From Serratia fonticola (GTDB taxonomy: Bacteria; Pseudomonadota; Gammaproteobacteria; Enterobacterales; Enterobacteriaceae): a stretch of DNA of 64,000 nt. The stretch lies in NCBI RefSeq assembly GCF_001006005.1, contig NZ_CP011254.1, forward strand, positions 5,580,001 through 5,644,000. Reading direction: 5' to 3'. How positions within the stretch are numbered: the first letter of the stretch is position 1; the number at the start of each line of letters is the position of its first letter. Positions 46,903 to 56,663 of this stretch are shown piece after piece. The position numbers were made by a program, and so were the translations under genes. Under the pieces are notes generated by a model. It saw only the letters and a program-made list of their open reading frames with translations. It was not told where the DNA came from and ran no database searches.

Positions 46903-48032
46903 GCTGCACCCTCGCCAAGACCTTCACTGATGGCTTCGCCGATGGCTTTCAGCGCCGCTTCAGCATCGTCACCACTGGCGGTAAAGCGCAGGTGATGACC
47001 TTTTTTCACTCCCAGTGCCACAACCTTCATCAGGCTGCGGCCGTTAGCCGGTTTACCGCTGCCGTCGAGATTGGTGACGGTAATTTCACTCGAGAACTGT
47101 TTGATTACGTTGACTAGCGCAGTGCCTGGGCGGGCATGCAGGCCATGCTCGTTGCGCACCACGTATTCCGCACTCAGAACCGCGCTCTCTTCAGCAACTT
47201 CGCTGGTCAGTAACGCCAGCACCCCTACCGCATCGGCGTTCAGCAAGCGTTCAGCTTTTTGGCTCACTAACAGATCGCTTAAGTAGTTCAGCACCGTCAG
47301 CGGTTGTTGATCGGCGACAGCGACGGTCAGCAACAGTGCGACCTTTTCACCTTCCTCATCAAACGCCTGTGCCGGGCGGCTGACGGTGGCTGCGCTGGTC
47401 AGGTTGCCTTCGGTGCTGTCGCTCAACCAGATCCCCTGCCCCAGATTCAGCGGCTTGCGGGTGATCACATCGCTGACAAACTGGGCGTTAACCGCACCGA
47501 TTTTTTGCAGACGGCCCGCGTTCAACGCTTGCAGCGTCATCAGCGAATCAGCGGCCACATCAAGAGCAATCAATGAGGCATCAAACTTAAATTCAGCCGC
47601 CAGTTTCTCGCCCATCAGCAAACTGCGCAGTTCTTCGGCTGAAGTCGTTTTTGCCAACTGTTCGGCGACGCTGTCATCACTGAGCACGTGTGTGAGCTGA
47701 CGCAGTAGCGCCAGGTGTTCATCGGAACGCGCGGCAATACCGATCACTACATAGGCTGTCTGGCCTTCGCCCCACTCGATACCCTGTGGAAACTGGAATA
47801 CCTGAACACCGGTGTTCAGCACCAGATCGCGGGTATCTGTAGTGCCATGTGGAATGGCGATGCCGTTGCCCAGATAAGTGGAGGTTTGCAGCTCACGCTG
47901 CAGCATGCCGTCAACATAGGCGGCGCTGACGCATCCGGCGGAGGTAAGCGCTGCCGCTACCTGCCGGATGGCTTCCTGTTTGCCGCTAGCGGCAGCTCCC
48001 AGGTGAATATCTTGCTGTGACAACTGGAACAT
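46899..48032 (-). CDS. fruB: Fructose PTS diphosphoryl transfer protein (EIIA-FPr)
   Basis: A 377-residue fusion (E. coli FruB 376): an EIIA domain with phosphorylated H62 ([15 protein letters not shown]), a central regulatory domain, and a C-terminal HPr-like domain with H299 ([15 protein letters not shown]). It relays phosphate from enzyme I to FruA. AGGAGA precedes ATG 48032. It is the first gene of the operon, behind two Cra operators. Confidence 0.96.
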   Translation of the reverse strand: MFQLSQQDIHLGAAASGKQEAIRQVAAALTSAGCVSAAYVDGMLQRELQTSTYLGNGIAIPHGTTDTRDLVLNTGVQVFQFPQGIEWGEGQTAYVVIGIAARSDEHLALLRQLTHVLSDDSVAEQLAKTTSAEELRSLLMGEKLAAEFKFDASLIALDVAADSLMTLQALNAGRLQKIGAVNAQFVSDVITRKPLNLGQGIWLSDSTEGNLTSAATVSRPAQAFDEEGEKVALLLTVAVADQQPLTVLNYLSDLLVSQKAERLLNADAVGVLALLTSEVAEESAVLSAEYVVRNEHGLHARPGTALVNVIKQFSSEITVTNLDGSGKPANGRSLMKVVALGVKKGHHLRFTASGDDAEAALKAIGEAISEGLGEGAA

Positions 48033-48053
48033 GGTTCTCCTCTCCTGCCGAAT

Positions 48054-48065
48054 TGAATCGTTTCA
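48054..48065. promoter_or_regulatory. Cra (FruR) operator, proximal
   Basis: TGAATCGTTTCA, one mismatch from the ideal Cra palindrome TGAAACGTTTCA, 22 bp upstream of fruB. Confidence 0.85.
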
Positions 48066-48120
48066 GCCAAGTTAAGAAAAAGGAGCGTTACCCATCGCCT
48101 AACCAGGCCATCGATGACGC

Positions 48121-48132
48121 TGAAACGTTTCA
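48121..48132. promoter_or_regulatory. Cra (FruR) operator, distal
   Basis: TGAAACGTTTCA, a perfect Cra palindrome, 89 bp upstream of fruB. The pair of sites mirrors the E. coli fruBKA promoter, where Cra represses and fructose-1-phosphate derepresses. Confidence 0.92.
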
Positions 48133-48283
48133 ATGAGTGTGTGAGCAGCTATCATCGAAAGCAAGTTTTCTCGATCTCGGCGTGATAGTTTTTTGACCTT
48201 ACGCACACTTTTATGGCTAAAGCCCCCATCCACAGGGGAAAATGGCATACTGTGCTGAAACAGTGCTGAAGGAAGATAACAAC

Positions 48284-48703
48284 ATGGTTGCCACCGGTAT
48301 CGGGGTCATAATCGTTAACGCTCAAGGGCAAATCCTGCTGGGGAAACGCTGCAGCACCCATGCCCCTTTTTGGTCGATCCCTGGGGGGCATCTGGACGCG
48401 GGGGAAACCTTTGAACAGTGCGCCCAACGCGAAATCGCCGAAGAGACCGGGTTGCAGATAGATCCGCCAACCTTTATTGGCGTCAGCAATAATCTGCAAA
48501 CCTGGCGTGCAGAGGGAAAGCATACGGTGTCGATCTGTATGCTGGTTCAGCATCCAGGAGGAGAAGCCGAGCTGAAAGAGCCGGAAAAATGTGCCGAATG
48601 GCGCTGGTGTTCCCCGAACGACCTGCCGGAGCCCCATTTTGAAGCGAGCAGAACGGCGATCCACCTATGGTTGAACCAACAGGCATATCTGCCTGTATTG
48701 TGA
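48284..48703 (+). CDS. Nudix hydrolase
   Basis: A 139-residue protein with a complete Nudix box, GGHLDAGETFEQCAQREIAEETGL, spanning about residues 36-59. It is similar to short nucleotide-triphosphate hydrolases that also resemble plant NUDT15-like enzymes (FWSIPGGHLDAGE). ATG 48284 has GGAAG upstream; the open frame reaches 48242. It is divergent from fruB. The substrate cannot be predicted with confidence. Confidence 0.88.
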   Translation: MVATGIGVIIVNAQGQILLGKRCSTHAPFWSIPGGHLDAGETFEQCAQREIAEETGLQIDPPTFIGVSNNLQTWRAEGKHTVSICMLVQHPGGEAELKEPEKCAEWRWCSPNDLPEPHFEASRTAIHLWLNQQAYLPVL

Positions 48704-48930
48704 CGTTGTTCCCTCCAATTTCTCTTCTTTTTATCAAAGAAAAGCGCTATATAATTTAGCACATAACGCTATTTTATTGTTCAATCACTCTACTTTTCAC
48801 TGTAAATACCCCTAAGGTATTAGGTTTCTTTTGCGAAAATATCTATACTTATCCAGATGTTTCTGACCTGGTGTCGAAACCTTTTTGGCAAGTTTTTCCT
48901 TGGTATTTCATAACTATAAGTGGGTTCAAT

Positions 48931-50091
48931 ATGAGCAAAAAACAAGCTGGCTTTGAAAAGCGACGCCGGTGGGGATGGCTTTGGATTTTGGTGATCGGGA
49001 TTATTCTCGGTGCCGCACTGCTGGCAGGGACCGCAACGGTCTTCCATAAAACCAGCGATACCGCCTTCTGCGTCTCCTGCCACACCATGCAACAACCTCT
49101 GGCCGAATATCAAGGCAGTGTCCACTTCCAGAACTCCAAGGGGATCCGCGCTGAGTGTGCCGATTGCCACGTCCCTCATGAGCCGCTCGATTACCTGTGG
49201 ACCAAGATCCGCGCGGTGAAAGACATTTACGGCGAAGTGACCGGCAAAATCGACACCCCGGAAAAATACGAAGCCCATAAGCTGGCCATGGCGCAATCGG
49301 TCTGGAAGACGCTGAAAGAAAACGATTCAGCCACCTGCCGTTCTTGCCATAGCTTCGATGCCATGGATATCACCGCCCAGCGTCCTGAAGCCCGTATTCA
49401 GCACCCGGTGGCCATCAAGCAAGGCGAAACCTGTATCGATTGCCATAAGGGCGTTGCGCATATCCTGCCGGATATGAGCGGTGCCGCACAGGCGGGCGCT
49501 GCCGAACTGGCGAAAGCCGCGGCGGAAACCTCTCCAACAGCAACCACGCTGTTCACCATCGCCACCGAACCGTTCTTCCTGAAAGCCGACGATACGCATA
49601 ATGCCGGTAACCTGATGCCTTCAACCGAAGTTCACGTTGTGAAACAGGAAGGTGACAAGGTGCTGGTAGATGTCAGCGGCTGGCAACAGGATGGCGTCAG
49701 CGAAGTATTCTACGCCGCGCAAGGTAAACGTATCCTCAGCGTCCTGCTGGGCGAAGATGCGCGCAAACTGCTGAAAACCGGCAGCACCATGACCGATGCC
49801 GAAACCGGCCTGGTCTGGCATCAGGTTTCACTGCAGGTCTGGTTGCCACGTAAACAACTGATCGACGATGAGCAGAAAATCTGGCGTTACACTGCCGATA
49901 TGATGTCCGCCAACTGTACCGGCTGCCACGGCCTGACCGCCCTTGATCGCTTCAACGCCAACCAGTGGATCGGCGTGATTAAAGGTATGGCTCCTCGCAC
50001 CTCGCTGTCACAAGAACAACTGCGCGTTCTGACGCAGTACGTTCAGAAACATGCCAGCGATATGCAACCTGCCACACCGGCCAAAAGTTAA
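48931..50091 (+). CDS. torC: Pentahaem c-type cytochrome, TorC/TorY family
   Basis: A 386-residue NapC/NirT-type cytochrome: an N-terminal membrane anchor (WLWILVIGIILGAALLAGTATVF), four haem sites at about residues 47 (CVSCH), 76 (CADCH), 136 (CRSCH) and 168 (CIDCH), and a C-terminal monohaem domain with CTGCH at about 329. This five-haem layout is that of TorC (390) and TorY (366), which pass menaquinol electrons to the periplasmic TMAO/S-oxide reductase encoded next. Choice between torC and torY is uncertain. The open frame starts at 48871, but ATG 48931 fits the family. Confidence 0.85.
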   Translation: MSKKQAGFEKRRRWGWLWILVIGIILGAALLAGTATVFHKTSDTAFCVSCHTMQQPLAEYQGSVHFQNSKGIRAECADCHVPHEPLDYLWTKIRAVKDIYGEVTGKIDTPEKYEAHKLAMAQSVWKTLKENDSATCRSCHSFDAMDITAQRPEARIQHPVAIKQGETCIDCHKGVAHILPDMSGAAQAGAAELAKAAAETSPTATTLFTIATEPFFLKADDTHNAGNLMPSTEVHVVKQEGDKVLVDVSGWQQDGVSEVFYAAQGKRILSVLLGEDARKLLKTGSTMTDAETGLVWHQVSLQVWLPRKQLIDDEQKIWRYTADMMSANCTGCHGLTALDRFNANQWIGVIKGMAPRTSLSQEQLRVLTQYVQKHASDMQPATPAKS

Positions 50092-50103
50092 GGGAGAAGC
50101 GAA

Positions 50104-52584
50104 ATGAGCAAGTATCAACAACAACCATTAGCCATGAGCCGCCGTCGTTTCCTGACCGGTGCCAGCGCCCTGGCCGCCGTGCCTCTATTTGCGGGTCTGT
50201 GGCCTAAATCAGCATTGGCGGAAGCCATCAGCCAGGCATTGCCACAGTTCGTGGCCTTACGCCAGGCACAAAAAGGCATTCTGACCGGCGCGCACTGGGG
50301 CGCCTTTGAAGCCATCGTGCAAGATGGAAAAATGGTCGGCGTGTTGCCGGTCAAAGACGATCCTTACCCGAACGATCTGATCACCATGGCCCCCCACCAG
50401 GTCCATGCGGAAAACCGTATCAAGTACCCAATGGTACGTAAAAGCTGGTTGGAAGGCGGCCCTGGCAGCCGTACCGAACTGCGCGGCAACGATGAATGGG
50501 TGCGCGTCAGCTGGGAAAAAGCGATCGATCTGGTCGGTAACGAAATCGTCCGTTTGCAAAAAGATCACGGCCCGCAGTCAATTTATGCCGGTTCTTACGG
50601 CTGGAAAAGCGTGGGTATGCTGCACAACAGCCGTACCCTGCTGCAGCGCCTGATGAACCTGAGCGGTGGCTTCCTTGGCTATGCCGGTGACTATTCTACC
50701 GGTGCTGCACAGGTGATCATGTCGCACGTGATGGGGTCAATGGAGGTTTACGAACAGCAAACAGCCTGGCCAAACGTCATCGACAACAGCCAACTGGTGA
50801 TCCTGTGGGGCTGTAACCCGATGGTTACGCTGAAAAACAGCTGGAACGTGCCAGACCATGTCGGCCAGACCGGCTTTGAGGCGCTGAAGAAGAAAGGCAC
50901 CCGCATCATCAGCATCGATCCGGTGCACAGTGACAGTGCCAAATATGTCGGCGCACAGTGGATCGCTCCGCGTCCGTACACCGACAGCGCGATGCTGATC
51001 GGTATCGCCCACACCCTGTTGACCGAAAAGCTGCATAACCCGGACTTCCTGAAAACCTATACCGTGGGCTTCGACAAGTTCCAGGCCTATCTGCTGGGTG
51101 AAACCGACGGTACGCCGAAAACTGCCGAGTGGGCAGCCGATATCAGCGGCGTCGATGCCGAAGTGCTGCGCCAGTTGGCGCGCGATATGGCGAAACAGCG
51201 CACCATGATCATGGGCGGCTGGGGGATCCAGCGTCAGCACCACGGTGAGCAGCAGCACTGGTTGCTGGTGACCGTGGCGGCCATGCTTGGCCAGATCGGC
51301 CTCCCAGGCGGCGGCTTTGGCTTCAGCTATCACTACTCTTCCGGTGGTAGCCCAACGGCTAAAGGCGGCATCCTCTCCGGTATCTCTGCGGGGAATGCAC
51401 CGAAGAATTCACCAACGCCAATCCCGGTAGCTCGTATCGCCGAGTGCCTGACCAATCCAGGCAAGACCATTCACTTCAATGGGACCGATGTCACCTACCC
51501 AGACGTGAAGATGGTGTACGTGGCCGGTGGTAATACCTTCCACCAGCATCAGGACACCAACAATCTGGTCAAAGCCTGGCAGCGGCCAGAAACCATCGTG
51601 GTTAACGAACCGTATTGGACGGCTACCGCCAAGCATGCGGATATCGTGCTACCTGCGACCACCAGCTATGAGCGTAACGATCTGGAGATGGGCGGTGACT
51701 ACTCACAGCTGTACGTCTTCCCGATGCATCAGTGCGTACCGCCGCAGCATGAGTCACGCAACGACTTCGATATCTTCGCCGCTCTGGCCGCCAAGCTTGG
51801 CGTGCTGGATGCCTTTACCGAAGGCAAAGACGAAACCCAGTGGCTGAAAGGCATGTACGACGACATGAAGTTGCAGGCCCGCGCCGCCCGCGTTGCCCTG
51901 CCGCCGTTTGACATGTTCTGGGAGTCGAACAACTACATTCGTTTCCCGATCCCGCAGGAAAACAAACAGTGGGTACGTTTCGCCGATTACCGTGAAAACC
52001 CGCTGCTGAATCCGTTGGGGACTCCGTCCGGCAAGATTGAGATCTATTCCGATGCCATCTCGAAGATGGAGTATCTGGATTGCAAAGGCATTCCTACCTG
52101 GATGCCGCCGCATGAATGGTACCGTGGCCCAGAGGCAGCCAAATACCCGCTGTCACTGAATACCGCGCACCCGACCAACCGCCTGCACTCACAGCTCGAC
52201 AACACGCCGCTGCGTAAGAAGTATGCGGTGGCCGACCGTGAAGCGATCTTGATCCATCCAGAGGATGCCAAATCGCGCAATATCACCAACGGCGACCTGG
52301 TGCGGGCGTTTAACGACCGTGGGCAGATCCTGGTTGGCGCTATTGTCAGCGAAGATGTGCGCCCAGGTGCGGTGCGGATCAGCGAAGGTGCCTGGTACGA
52401 TCCGGCCGATCCGTCAACGCCGGGGTCAATCTGTAAGAACGGCAACGTCAACTGCCTGACTTTCGATATTGGCTCATCCAACCTGGCACAGGGCAACTGT
52501 GGCCAGATGGCACAGTTGGAAATTGAGAAATATCAGGGCGAAGTGCTGAAGAATACCGCGCACGACGTTCCTGCTGGCGCATAA
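50104..52584 (+). CDS. torZ: Periplasmic molybdopterin N-/S-oxide reductase, TorZ-like
   Basis: An 826-residue DMSO-reductase-family enzyme with a Tat signal (MSRRRFLTGASALAAVPLFAG) and the Mo-ligand serine S198 in GDYSTGAAQVIM. Blocks such as GSMEVYEQQTAWP, GWGIQRQHHGEQQHWLLVT and MLGQIGLPGGGFGFSYHYSSGG are closer to E. coli TorZ than to TorA. It would reduce TMAO, biotin sulfoxide or related oxides using electrons from the preceding cytochrome, 12 bp upstream. No torD chaperone is in the window. Confidence 0.88.
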   Translation: MSKYQQQPLAMSRRRFLTGASALAAVPLFAGLWPKSALAEAISQALPQFVALRQAQKGILTGAHWGAFEAIVQDGKMVGVLPVKDDPYPNDLITMAPHQVHAENRIKYPMVRKSWLEGGPGSRTELRGNDEWVRVSWEKAIDLVGNEIVRLQKDHGPQSIYAGSYGWKSVGMLHNSRTLLQRLMNLSGGFLGYAGDYSTGAAQVIMSHVMGSMEVYEQQTAWPNVIDNSQLVILWGCNPMVTLKNSWNVPDHVGQTGFEALKKKGTRIISIDPVHSDSAKYVGAQWIAPRPYTDSAMLIGIAHTLLTEKLHNPDFLKTYTVGFDKFQAYLLGETDGTPKTAEWAADISGVDAEVLRQLARDMAKQRTMIMGGWGIQRQHHGEQQHWLLVTVAAMLGQIGLPGGGFGFSYHYSSGGSPTAKGGILSGISAGNAPKNSPTPIPVARIAECLTNPGKTIHFNGTDVTYPDVKMVYVAGGNTFHQHQDTNNLVKAWQRPETIVVNEPYWTATAKHADIVLPATTSYERNDLEMGGDYSQLYVFPMHQCVPPQHESRNDFDIFAALAAKLGVLDAFTEGKDETQWLKGMYDDMKLQARAARVALPPFDMFWESNNYIRFPIPQENKQWVRFADYRENPLLNPLGTPSGKIEIYSDAISKMEYLDCKGIPTWMPPHEWYRGPEAAKYPLSLNTAHPTNRLHSQLDNTPLRKKYAVADREAILIHPEDAKSRNITNGDLVRAFNDRGQILVGAIVSEDVRPGAVRISEGAWYDPADPSTPGSICKNGNVNCLTFDIGSSNLAQGNCGQMAQLEIEKYQGEVLKNTAHDVPAGA

Positions 52585-52599
52585 CCGCTAGCCACCAGC

Positions 52600-52632
52600 G
52601 CAGGGTGATGGTGACATCGCCCTGCTCTTTTC
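52600..52632 (+). terminator. Intrinsic terminator after torZ
   Basis: GCAGGGTGATG pairs with CATCGCCCTGC (one G-U) around GTGA, followed by TCTTTTCC, 16 bp after the stop. Confidence 0.8.
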
Positions 52633-52745
52633 CTGCCGACAAATACACTCTATTTACCCATTCCTTGATTGAAACAGGTTTTTGTTTTTTTTAAACGAGC
52701 GTATTATGCGCGCGTCTCCCTTCTCTTTGGCTAGTCATTCAGCTT

Positions 52746-53957
52746 ATGCGTACTTCAACTGCGGCGACACGACGTTTGCCCGATTTAACTTCGTTGGCAT
52801 TTCTGGTCGTGGCCTTTCTCACCGGGATTGCTGGTGCCCTACAGACGCCCACGCTGAGTCTGTTCCTCTCCACCGAAGTGAACGTACGGCCAACGATGGT
52901 CGGGCTGTTCTTTACCGGCAGCGCGGTGATCGGCATTTTGGTCAGCCAGTTTCTGGCCAGCCGCTCAGACAAGAGGGGCGATCGCAAATCACTGATCTTT
53001 CTCTGCTGTATGTTAGGTGCCTTGGCTTGTGCGCTGTTCGCCTGGAACCGTAACTACTACCTGCTGCTGTTCGTCGGCGTGCTGCTGAGCAGCTTTGGCT
53101 CGACCGCCAACCCACAAATGTTTGCCCTGGCACGGGAACATGCCGAGCACACCGGCCGGGGAACGGTGATGTTCAGTTCTATCCTGCGTGCTCAGGTTTC
53201 GCTGGCCTGGGTGATTGGCCCGCCGATCGCCTTTGCGCTGGCCTTGGGGTTTGGTTTTAAGGTGATGTATCTGGCCGCCGCCGCTGCCTTTATTCTCTGT
53301 GGAGCGTTGGTATGGAAGATGTTGCCCTCCATGCCAAAAGTGCAGAGCACCGGCGGAGCTACGCTGGAAGCACCACGGCAGAACCGCCGTGATACGTTAT
53401 TGCTGTTTATGGCCTGCACGCTAATGTGGACGGCCAACAGCATGTATTTGATCAATATGCCGCTGTATATGGTGCAAGAATTACAATTACCGGAAAAATT
53501 GGCGGGAATATTGATGGGCACCGCTGCCGGGCTGGAAATCCCGACCATGTTACTCGCTGGCATGGTGGCCCAACGCTTTGGCAAGCGTTTCCTGATGCGC
53601 TGCGCGGTGATTGCCGGGGTGCTGTTTTATGCCGGGCTACTGTTTATAACAGGTACTTGGCAACTGATCGCCCTGCAACTACTGAACGCGCTGTTTATCG
53701 GGGTGCTGGCGGGAATTGGTATGCTCTATTTCCAGGATTTGATGCCCGGCCAAGCCGGGGCGGCCACCACGCTGTTTACCAATACCACCCGCGTTGGTTG
53801 GATTATTGCCGGTTCGATCGCCGGAGTCGTGGCTGAAATGTGGAGTTATCACGCGGTATTTTACTTTGCGTTGGCGATGGTGCTGGGTGCAGTGCTATGT
53901 ATGTGGCGGCTGAAGGACACTCAAGGGGCAGTATCCGCCTCCAACTTGGCAAGATAG
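52746..53957 (+). CDS. setB: Sugar efflux transporter SetB
   Basis: A 403-residue MFS exporter with 12 helices, close to E. coli SetB (393): [47 protein letters not shown] helix 2, [13 protein letters not shown] and the C-terminal [29 protein letters not shown]. It exports sugars such as lactose or glucose analogues. In E. coli setB lies directly next to fruBKA; here a Nudix gene and torCZ lie between. Its 3' end overlaps yeiW by 37 bp on the other strand. Confidence 0.92.
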   Translation: MRTSTAATRRLPDLTSLAFLVVAFLTGIAGALQTPTLSLFLSTEVNVRPTMVGLFFTGSAVIGILVSQFLASRSDKRGDRKSLIFLCCMLGALACALFAWNRNYYLLLFVGVLLSSFGSTANPQMFALAREHAEHTGRGTVMFSSILRAQVSLAWVIGPPIAFALALGFGFKVMYLAAAAAFILCGALVWKMLPSMPKVQSTGGATLEAPRQNRRDTLLLFMACTLMWTANSMYLINMPLYMVQELQLPEKLAGILMGTAAGLEIPTMLLAGMVAQRFGKRFLMRCAVIAGVLFYAGLLFITGTWQLIALQLLNALFIGVLAGIGMLYFQDLMPGQAGAATTLFTNTTRVGWIIAGSIAGVVAEMWSYHAVFYFALAMVLGAVLCMWRLKDTQGAVSASNLAR

Positions 53958-54175
53958 ATCAGCGCCTCATCACGGCGGTCGTGGCACATTTCACGGCTGG
54001 CCTGCAGACTACCGCAGACTTTGGGCCGCAGCGGCGAATGAAATATTCCACAGCGCAGTTGCTGGTCCAGATGGATGCAACGGGTATTGGCCGGTTTGCC
54101 GTTGGGCATACCAGGGATCGGGCTGGAAATCGAAGGTGCGATACAGCAGGCACCACAGTCGGCACGGCAGTCCAT
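53921..54175 (-). CDS. yeiW: YkgJ-family cysteine-cluster protein YeiW
   Basis: An 84-residue protein, same length and pattern as E. coli YeiW (UPF0153): [33 protein letters not shown] ... [20 protein letters not shown]. Its eight cysteines are probably a metal or Fe-S cluster site. The gene is antisense to the last codons of setB and close to its E. coli position. Confidence 0.9.
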   Translation of the reverse strand: MDCRADCGACCIAPSISSPIPGMPNGKPANTRCIHLDQQLRCGIFHSPLRPKVCGSLQASREMCHDRRDEALIYLAKLEADTAP

Positions 54176-54319
54176 CTGCGATCCTATGGGGGCTGATTAT
54201 GTGGTTGAGACAATAGCAGAACGCCGCATTAAGTTATACTCATTCACAATGCTTACCAATAGTGCTAGAGTTTGTTTTTCATGGAGTGGAAAGCTTAGAA
54301 CTATCAATGGAGTGAGATC

Positions 54320-55273
54320 ATGTCAGATAAAAATTTCAACCCAAGTTGGGAAGGCTACATGGGGGACTTCCTGAAGGGTAATGTCGGGATCAACCAGCTA
54401 AAACCCCAACATGAGTTCCTTGATACTATCGGCTTAGAGAAAGCATTAAGCGATAATACGCAATATCACGTCGTTCTCACGATCGCTGAGGCAAAAGGTA
54501 TTATTGATGACATCAACTCTCGCCGCCCTGGAAACCCAGGTCTGGGCCGTGGTGAAGCGTTCGCTCGGGGCTTTGAGCAACACAGTACCAGTCGTGGCGA
54601 CGCGTTCGCCAGAGGTATTGAACCCAAAAATGTCGTCTCCTCTGTATTTAAAGTGACAGATCCTGTTTCTACTTATGCAGGCAATATAAATGACATGCGC
54701 GGGCTATATGACATCATCATTGAATTCAAGAGATTAGGAATAACGGCCACGGTGTTCACAGGGGCAAATGGAGTGAATCTTATTCACATATCCGGCTATG
54801 CTGGGCTTAGAAGAACTATAACTGGAACGCGATATGCTGCTAACCATCCACAAATGTTAGCGATGGGAATAGGACAGCAAGGCATTAATGCTGGAATAGT
54901 CAGGGGTGTAAGATTTTGTATTCTTTTCTCTGTTGGCTATCGAATTATAGAAAGTATATTTAAAGATGATTACACCCTGGCAGACTTTATCGGGAACATA
55001 ACTATGGATATGGCCAAGACAGCGATTGCTGCGGCAGCATCCTTTGTAGCAGGAGTTGTATTGACAGCGACTACTCTTGTTGCGGGTAGTATTATTATTA
55101 GTGCAGGAATAATTTTTATTATTGGGTTCGCCACCGTCATTCTTTTAGATGTGATCGATAAGAAATATGGAATAAGTGAAAGGTTAATCGCATTACTGAA
55201 AGAAAAGAACCGGGTAAAACCAAAAACACCTGAGGCAAATTTTCATTTTATCCTCAATGGCCTAGGCAGATAG
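54320..55273 (+). CDS. Putative T6SS-associated membrane-active (pore-forming-like) effector
   Basis: A 317-residue protein I do not recognise as a named family. Residues 1-70 are polar; residues 76-102 contain a tandem repeat (GRGEAFARGFEQ then SRGDAFARGIEP). Residues about 140-190 are glycine-rich (GANGVNLIHISGYAGLRRTITG). The last third has three hydrophobic helices: 192-213, then a tight hairpin at 232-255 and 254-280, with a basic tail (KEKNRVKPK). This layout recalls pore-forming colicins and Ssp6-type T6SS effectors. No signal peptide. GGAG precedes ATG 54320. The genes that follow are small membrane proteins and an Hcp. Base composition is much more AT-rich than in neighbours. Toxin function is inference. 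Confidence 0.6.
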   Translation: MSDKNFNPSWEGYMGDFLKGNVGINQLKPQHEFLDTIGLEKALSDNTQYHVVLTIAEAKGIIDDINSRRPGNPGLGRGEAFARGFEQHSTSRGDAFARGIEPKNVVSSVFKVTDPVSTYAGNINDMRGLYDIIIEFKRLGITATVFTGANGVNLIHISGYAGLRRTITGTRYAANHPQMLAMGIGQQGINAGIVRGVRFCILFSVGYRIIESIFKDDYTLADFIGNITMDMAKTAIAAAASFVAGVVLTATTLVAGSIIISAGIIFIIGFATVILLDVIDKKYGISERLIALLKEKNRVKPKTPEANFHFILNGLGR

Positions 55274-55275
55274 AT

Positions 55276-55671
55276 ATGAATAATAAATACTTTAAAATAT
55301 TTCTGGCCGCAGTACTCTTTGTACTATGTTCATTCGCTGCATTAATAACCTACCAGTATGTTGCATCATTAGTATTCATGGAAGATGAGATAACATTTTC
55401 CGCGCCTGTTCTTATGGTTTTTCTTTCCAGTCCACTACTATTATATGCAATGCTTGGTAGTATGTATTTCTTTATTTCCAATAAACGCCCAAAATACGAC
55501 AAAGGCGTTACGCGATATTTGGCTTATCTAATGTTCACCTCATTTGTCATCAGTTTACCTATTTCTTTTTATGTTGATTACAAGCTGAAAAATGCAGGTT
55601 ATTCAACGTGTGATAAAATATCATGGCAGTCACCTACAACTTATGTCACGAACCTATCACTTTGCCAATGA
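55276..55671 (+). CDS. Small membrane protein A1, candidate immunity protein
   Basis: A 131-residue protein with three to four hydrophobic helices (7-30, 43-66, about 80-102) and a conserved C-terminal tail CDKISWQSPTTYVTNLSLCQ with two cysteines. It begins 2 bp after the effector stop, so translation is probably coupled. It is a paralogue of the genes at 55699, 56664 and 57087; its nearest relative is 56664 (about three-quarters identical by eye). Polytopic inner-membrane proteins of this size are typical immunity proteins against pore-forming toxins. It may belong to DUF1240, which I cannot confirm. Confidence 0.65.
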   Translation: MNNKYFKIFLAAVLFVLCSFAALITYQYVASLVFMEDEITFSAPVLMVFLSSPLLLYAMLGSMYFFISNKRPKYDKGVTRYLAYLMFTSFVISLPISFYVDYKLKNAGYSTCDKISWQSPTTYVTNLSLCQ

Positions 55672-55698
55672 TACTTTCTATAATTTAAGGATTGTCAT

Positions 55699-56094
55699 GT
55701 GAAAAACAGACACTGGAAAATATTAGGGGCAACAGTACTGCTAATTATATTCATTGGTGGAACTTTAATGATTTACAGTTACGCTACTTCATTGATATTA
55801 ATGAAGGATGAAATAACTTTTTCAGCCTCTATATTTATGTGCTTCTTTGGATCACCTCTGATACTCTATGCCCTATCTGGTTCTGTTTTTTTCTTTATTT
55901 TCGATAGATTGCCAAGACATAATATGATAGCTGTTAAGCATTTAACGAGATTGGCAGTGGCATCAATCCTTTTTAGTTTGCCGGTTTCCTTGTATGTAAA
56001 CTACAAACTTAACCATGATGGTTATTTGACGTGCGATAAAATATCTTGGATGTCACCGACGACTTATGTAAAAGATTTATCACTTTGCAAATGA
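55699..56094 (+). CDS. Small membrane protein B1, candidate immunity protein
   Basis: A 131-residue paralogue of A1: same helix pattern, LILMKDEITFSASIFMCFFGSPLILYALSG core and the same tail (CDKISWMSPTTYVKDLSLC). It starts at GTG 55699 after AAGGA; an overlapping ATG at 55697 would stop at once. It is closest to the gene at 57087. Its role as immunity protein is inferred from position and topology. Confidence 0.62.
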   Translation: MKNRHWKILGATVLLIIFIGGTLMIYSYATSLILMKDEITFSASIFMCFFGSPLILYALSGSVFFFIFDRLPRHNMIAVKHLTRLAVASILFSLPVSLYVNYKLNHDGYLTCDKISWMSPTTYVKDLSLCK

Positions 56095-56119
56095 TGTTTA
56101 CTATAACATAGAGGGATTT

Positions 56120-56599
56120 ATGGCTAATTTGATTTATGCAAGTATCAACGGTATTAAGCAAGGTTTGATATCCGCTGGTTGCTCGACTCTTGACTCCATT
56201 GGCAATAGATGTCAAAAAGGACATGAGGATCAAGTTTACATTCTTGCTTTCGATCACAATATATCCAGAATGCAAAATGTATCCCACCAGCCAGTCAGAA
56301 TAACCAAGCCGATTGACAAATCATCGCCCTTGCTTGGAATGGCAATATCAAATAATGAAAAATTACAAATTGCATTGTACATGTACCGTGTCAATCCGGC
56401 TGGGACTTTAGAAGTTTTTTATACTATAAAGCTTAAGGATGCCTATATCTCAGACATCACCCAGCACTGCCCAAATGCACTTACACAAAATGATGGTCAG
56501 CCCTACGAGATCATTTCATTATCCTACACAAGCATTGATTGGCAGCATAATATTTCAGGCACATCGGGCTATAGTATATGGGATGAGAGAGTTTATTGA
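56120..56599 (+). CDS. hcp: Orphan type VI secretion Hcp tube protein
   Basis: A 159-residue Hcp of the enterobacterial HcpA type: KQGLISAGCSTLDSIGNR, DHNISRMQNVSHQPVRITKPIDKSSPLLGMAIS, the central beta-barrel block and the terminal YTSIDWQHNISGTSGYSIWDERVY. Hcp forms stacked hexameric rings of the T6SS tube and carries small effectors in its lumen. AGAGGG precedes ATG 56120. No T6SS sheath, baseplate or membrane genes are in the window, so it depends on an apparatus elsewhere. It is placed between two copies of the immunity-like pair. Confidence 0.92.
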   Translation: MANLIYASINGIKQGLISAGCSTLDSIGNRCQKGHEDQVYILAFDHNISRMQNVSHQPVRITKPIDKSSPLLGMAISNNEKLQIALYMYRVNPAGTLEVFYTIKLKDAYISDITQHCPNALTQNDGQPYEIISLSYTSIDWQHNISGTSGYSIWDERVY

Positions 56600-56663
56600 T
56601 TTAGTGAATAGCCAGCAGATTTTCTGGTGGCTACTTATTTAACATATCAACATTAAGACTACT

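Noticed and set aside
50737..51333. Minus-strand frame of 198 codons inside torZ
   Set aside because: Antisense to conserved molybdoenzyme sequence; composition not protein-like.
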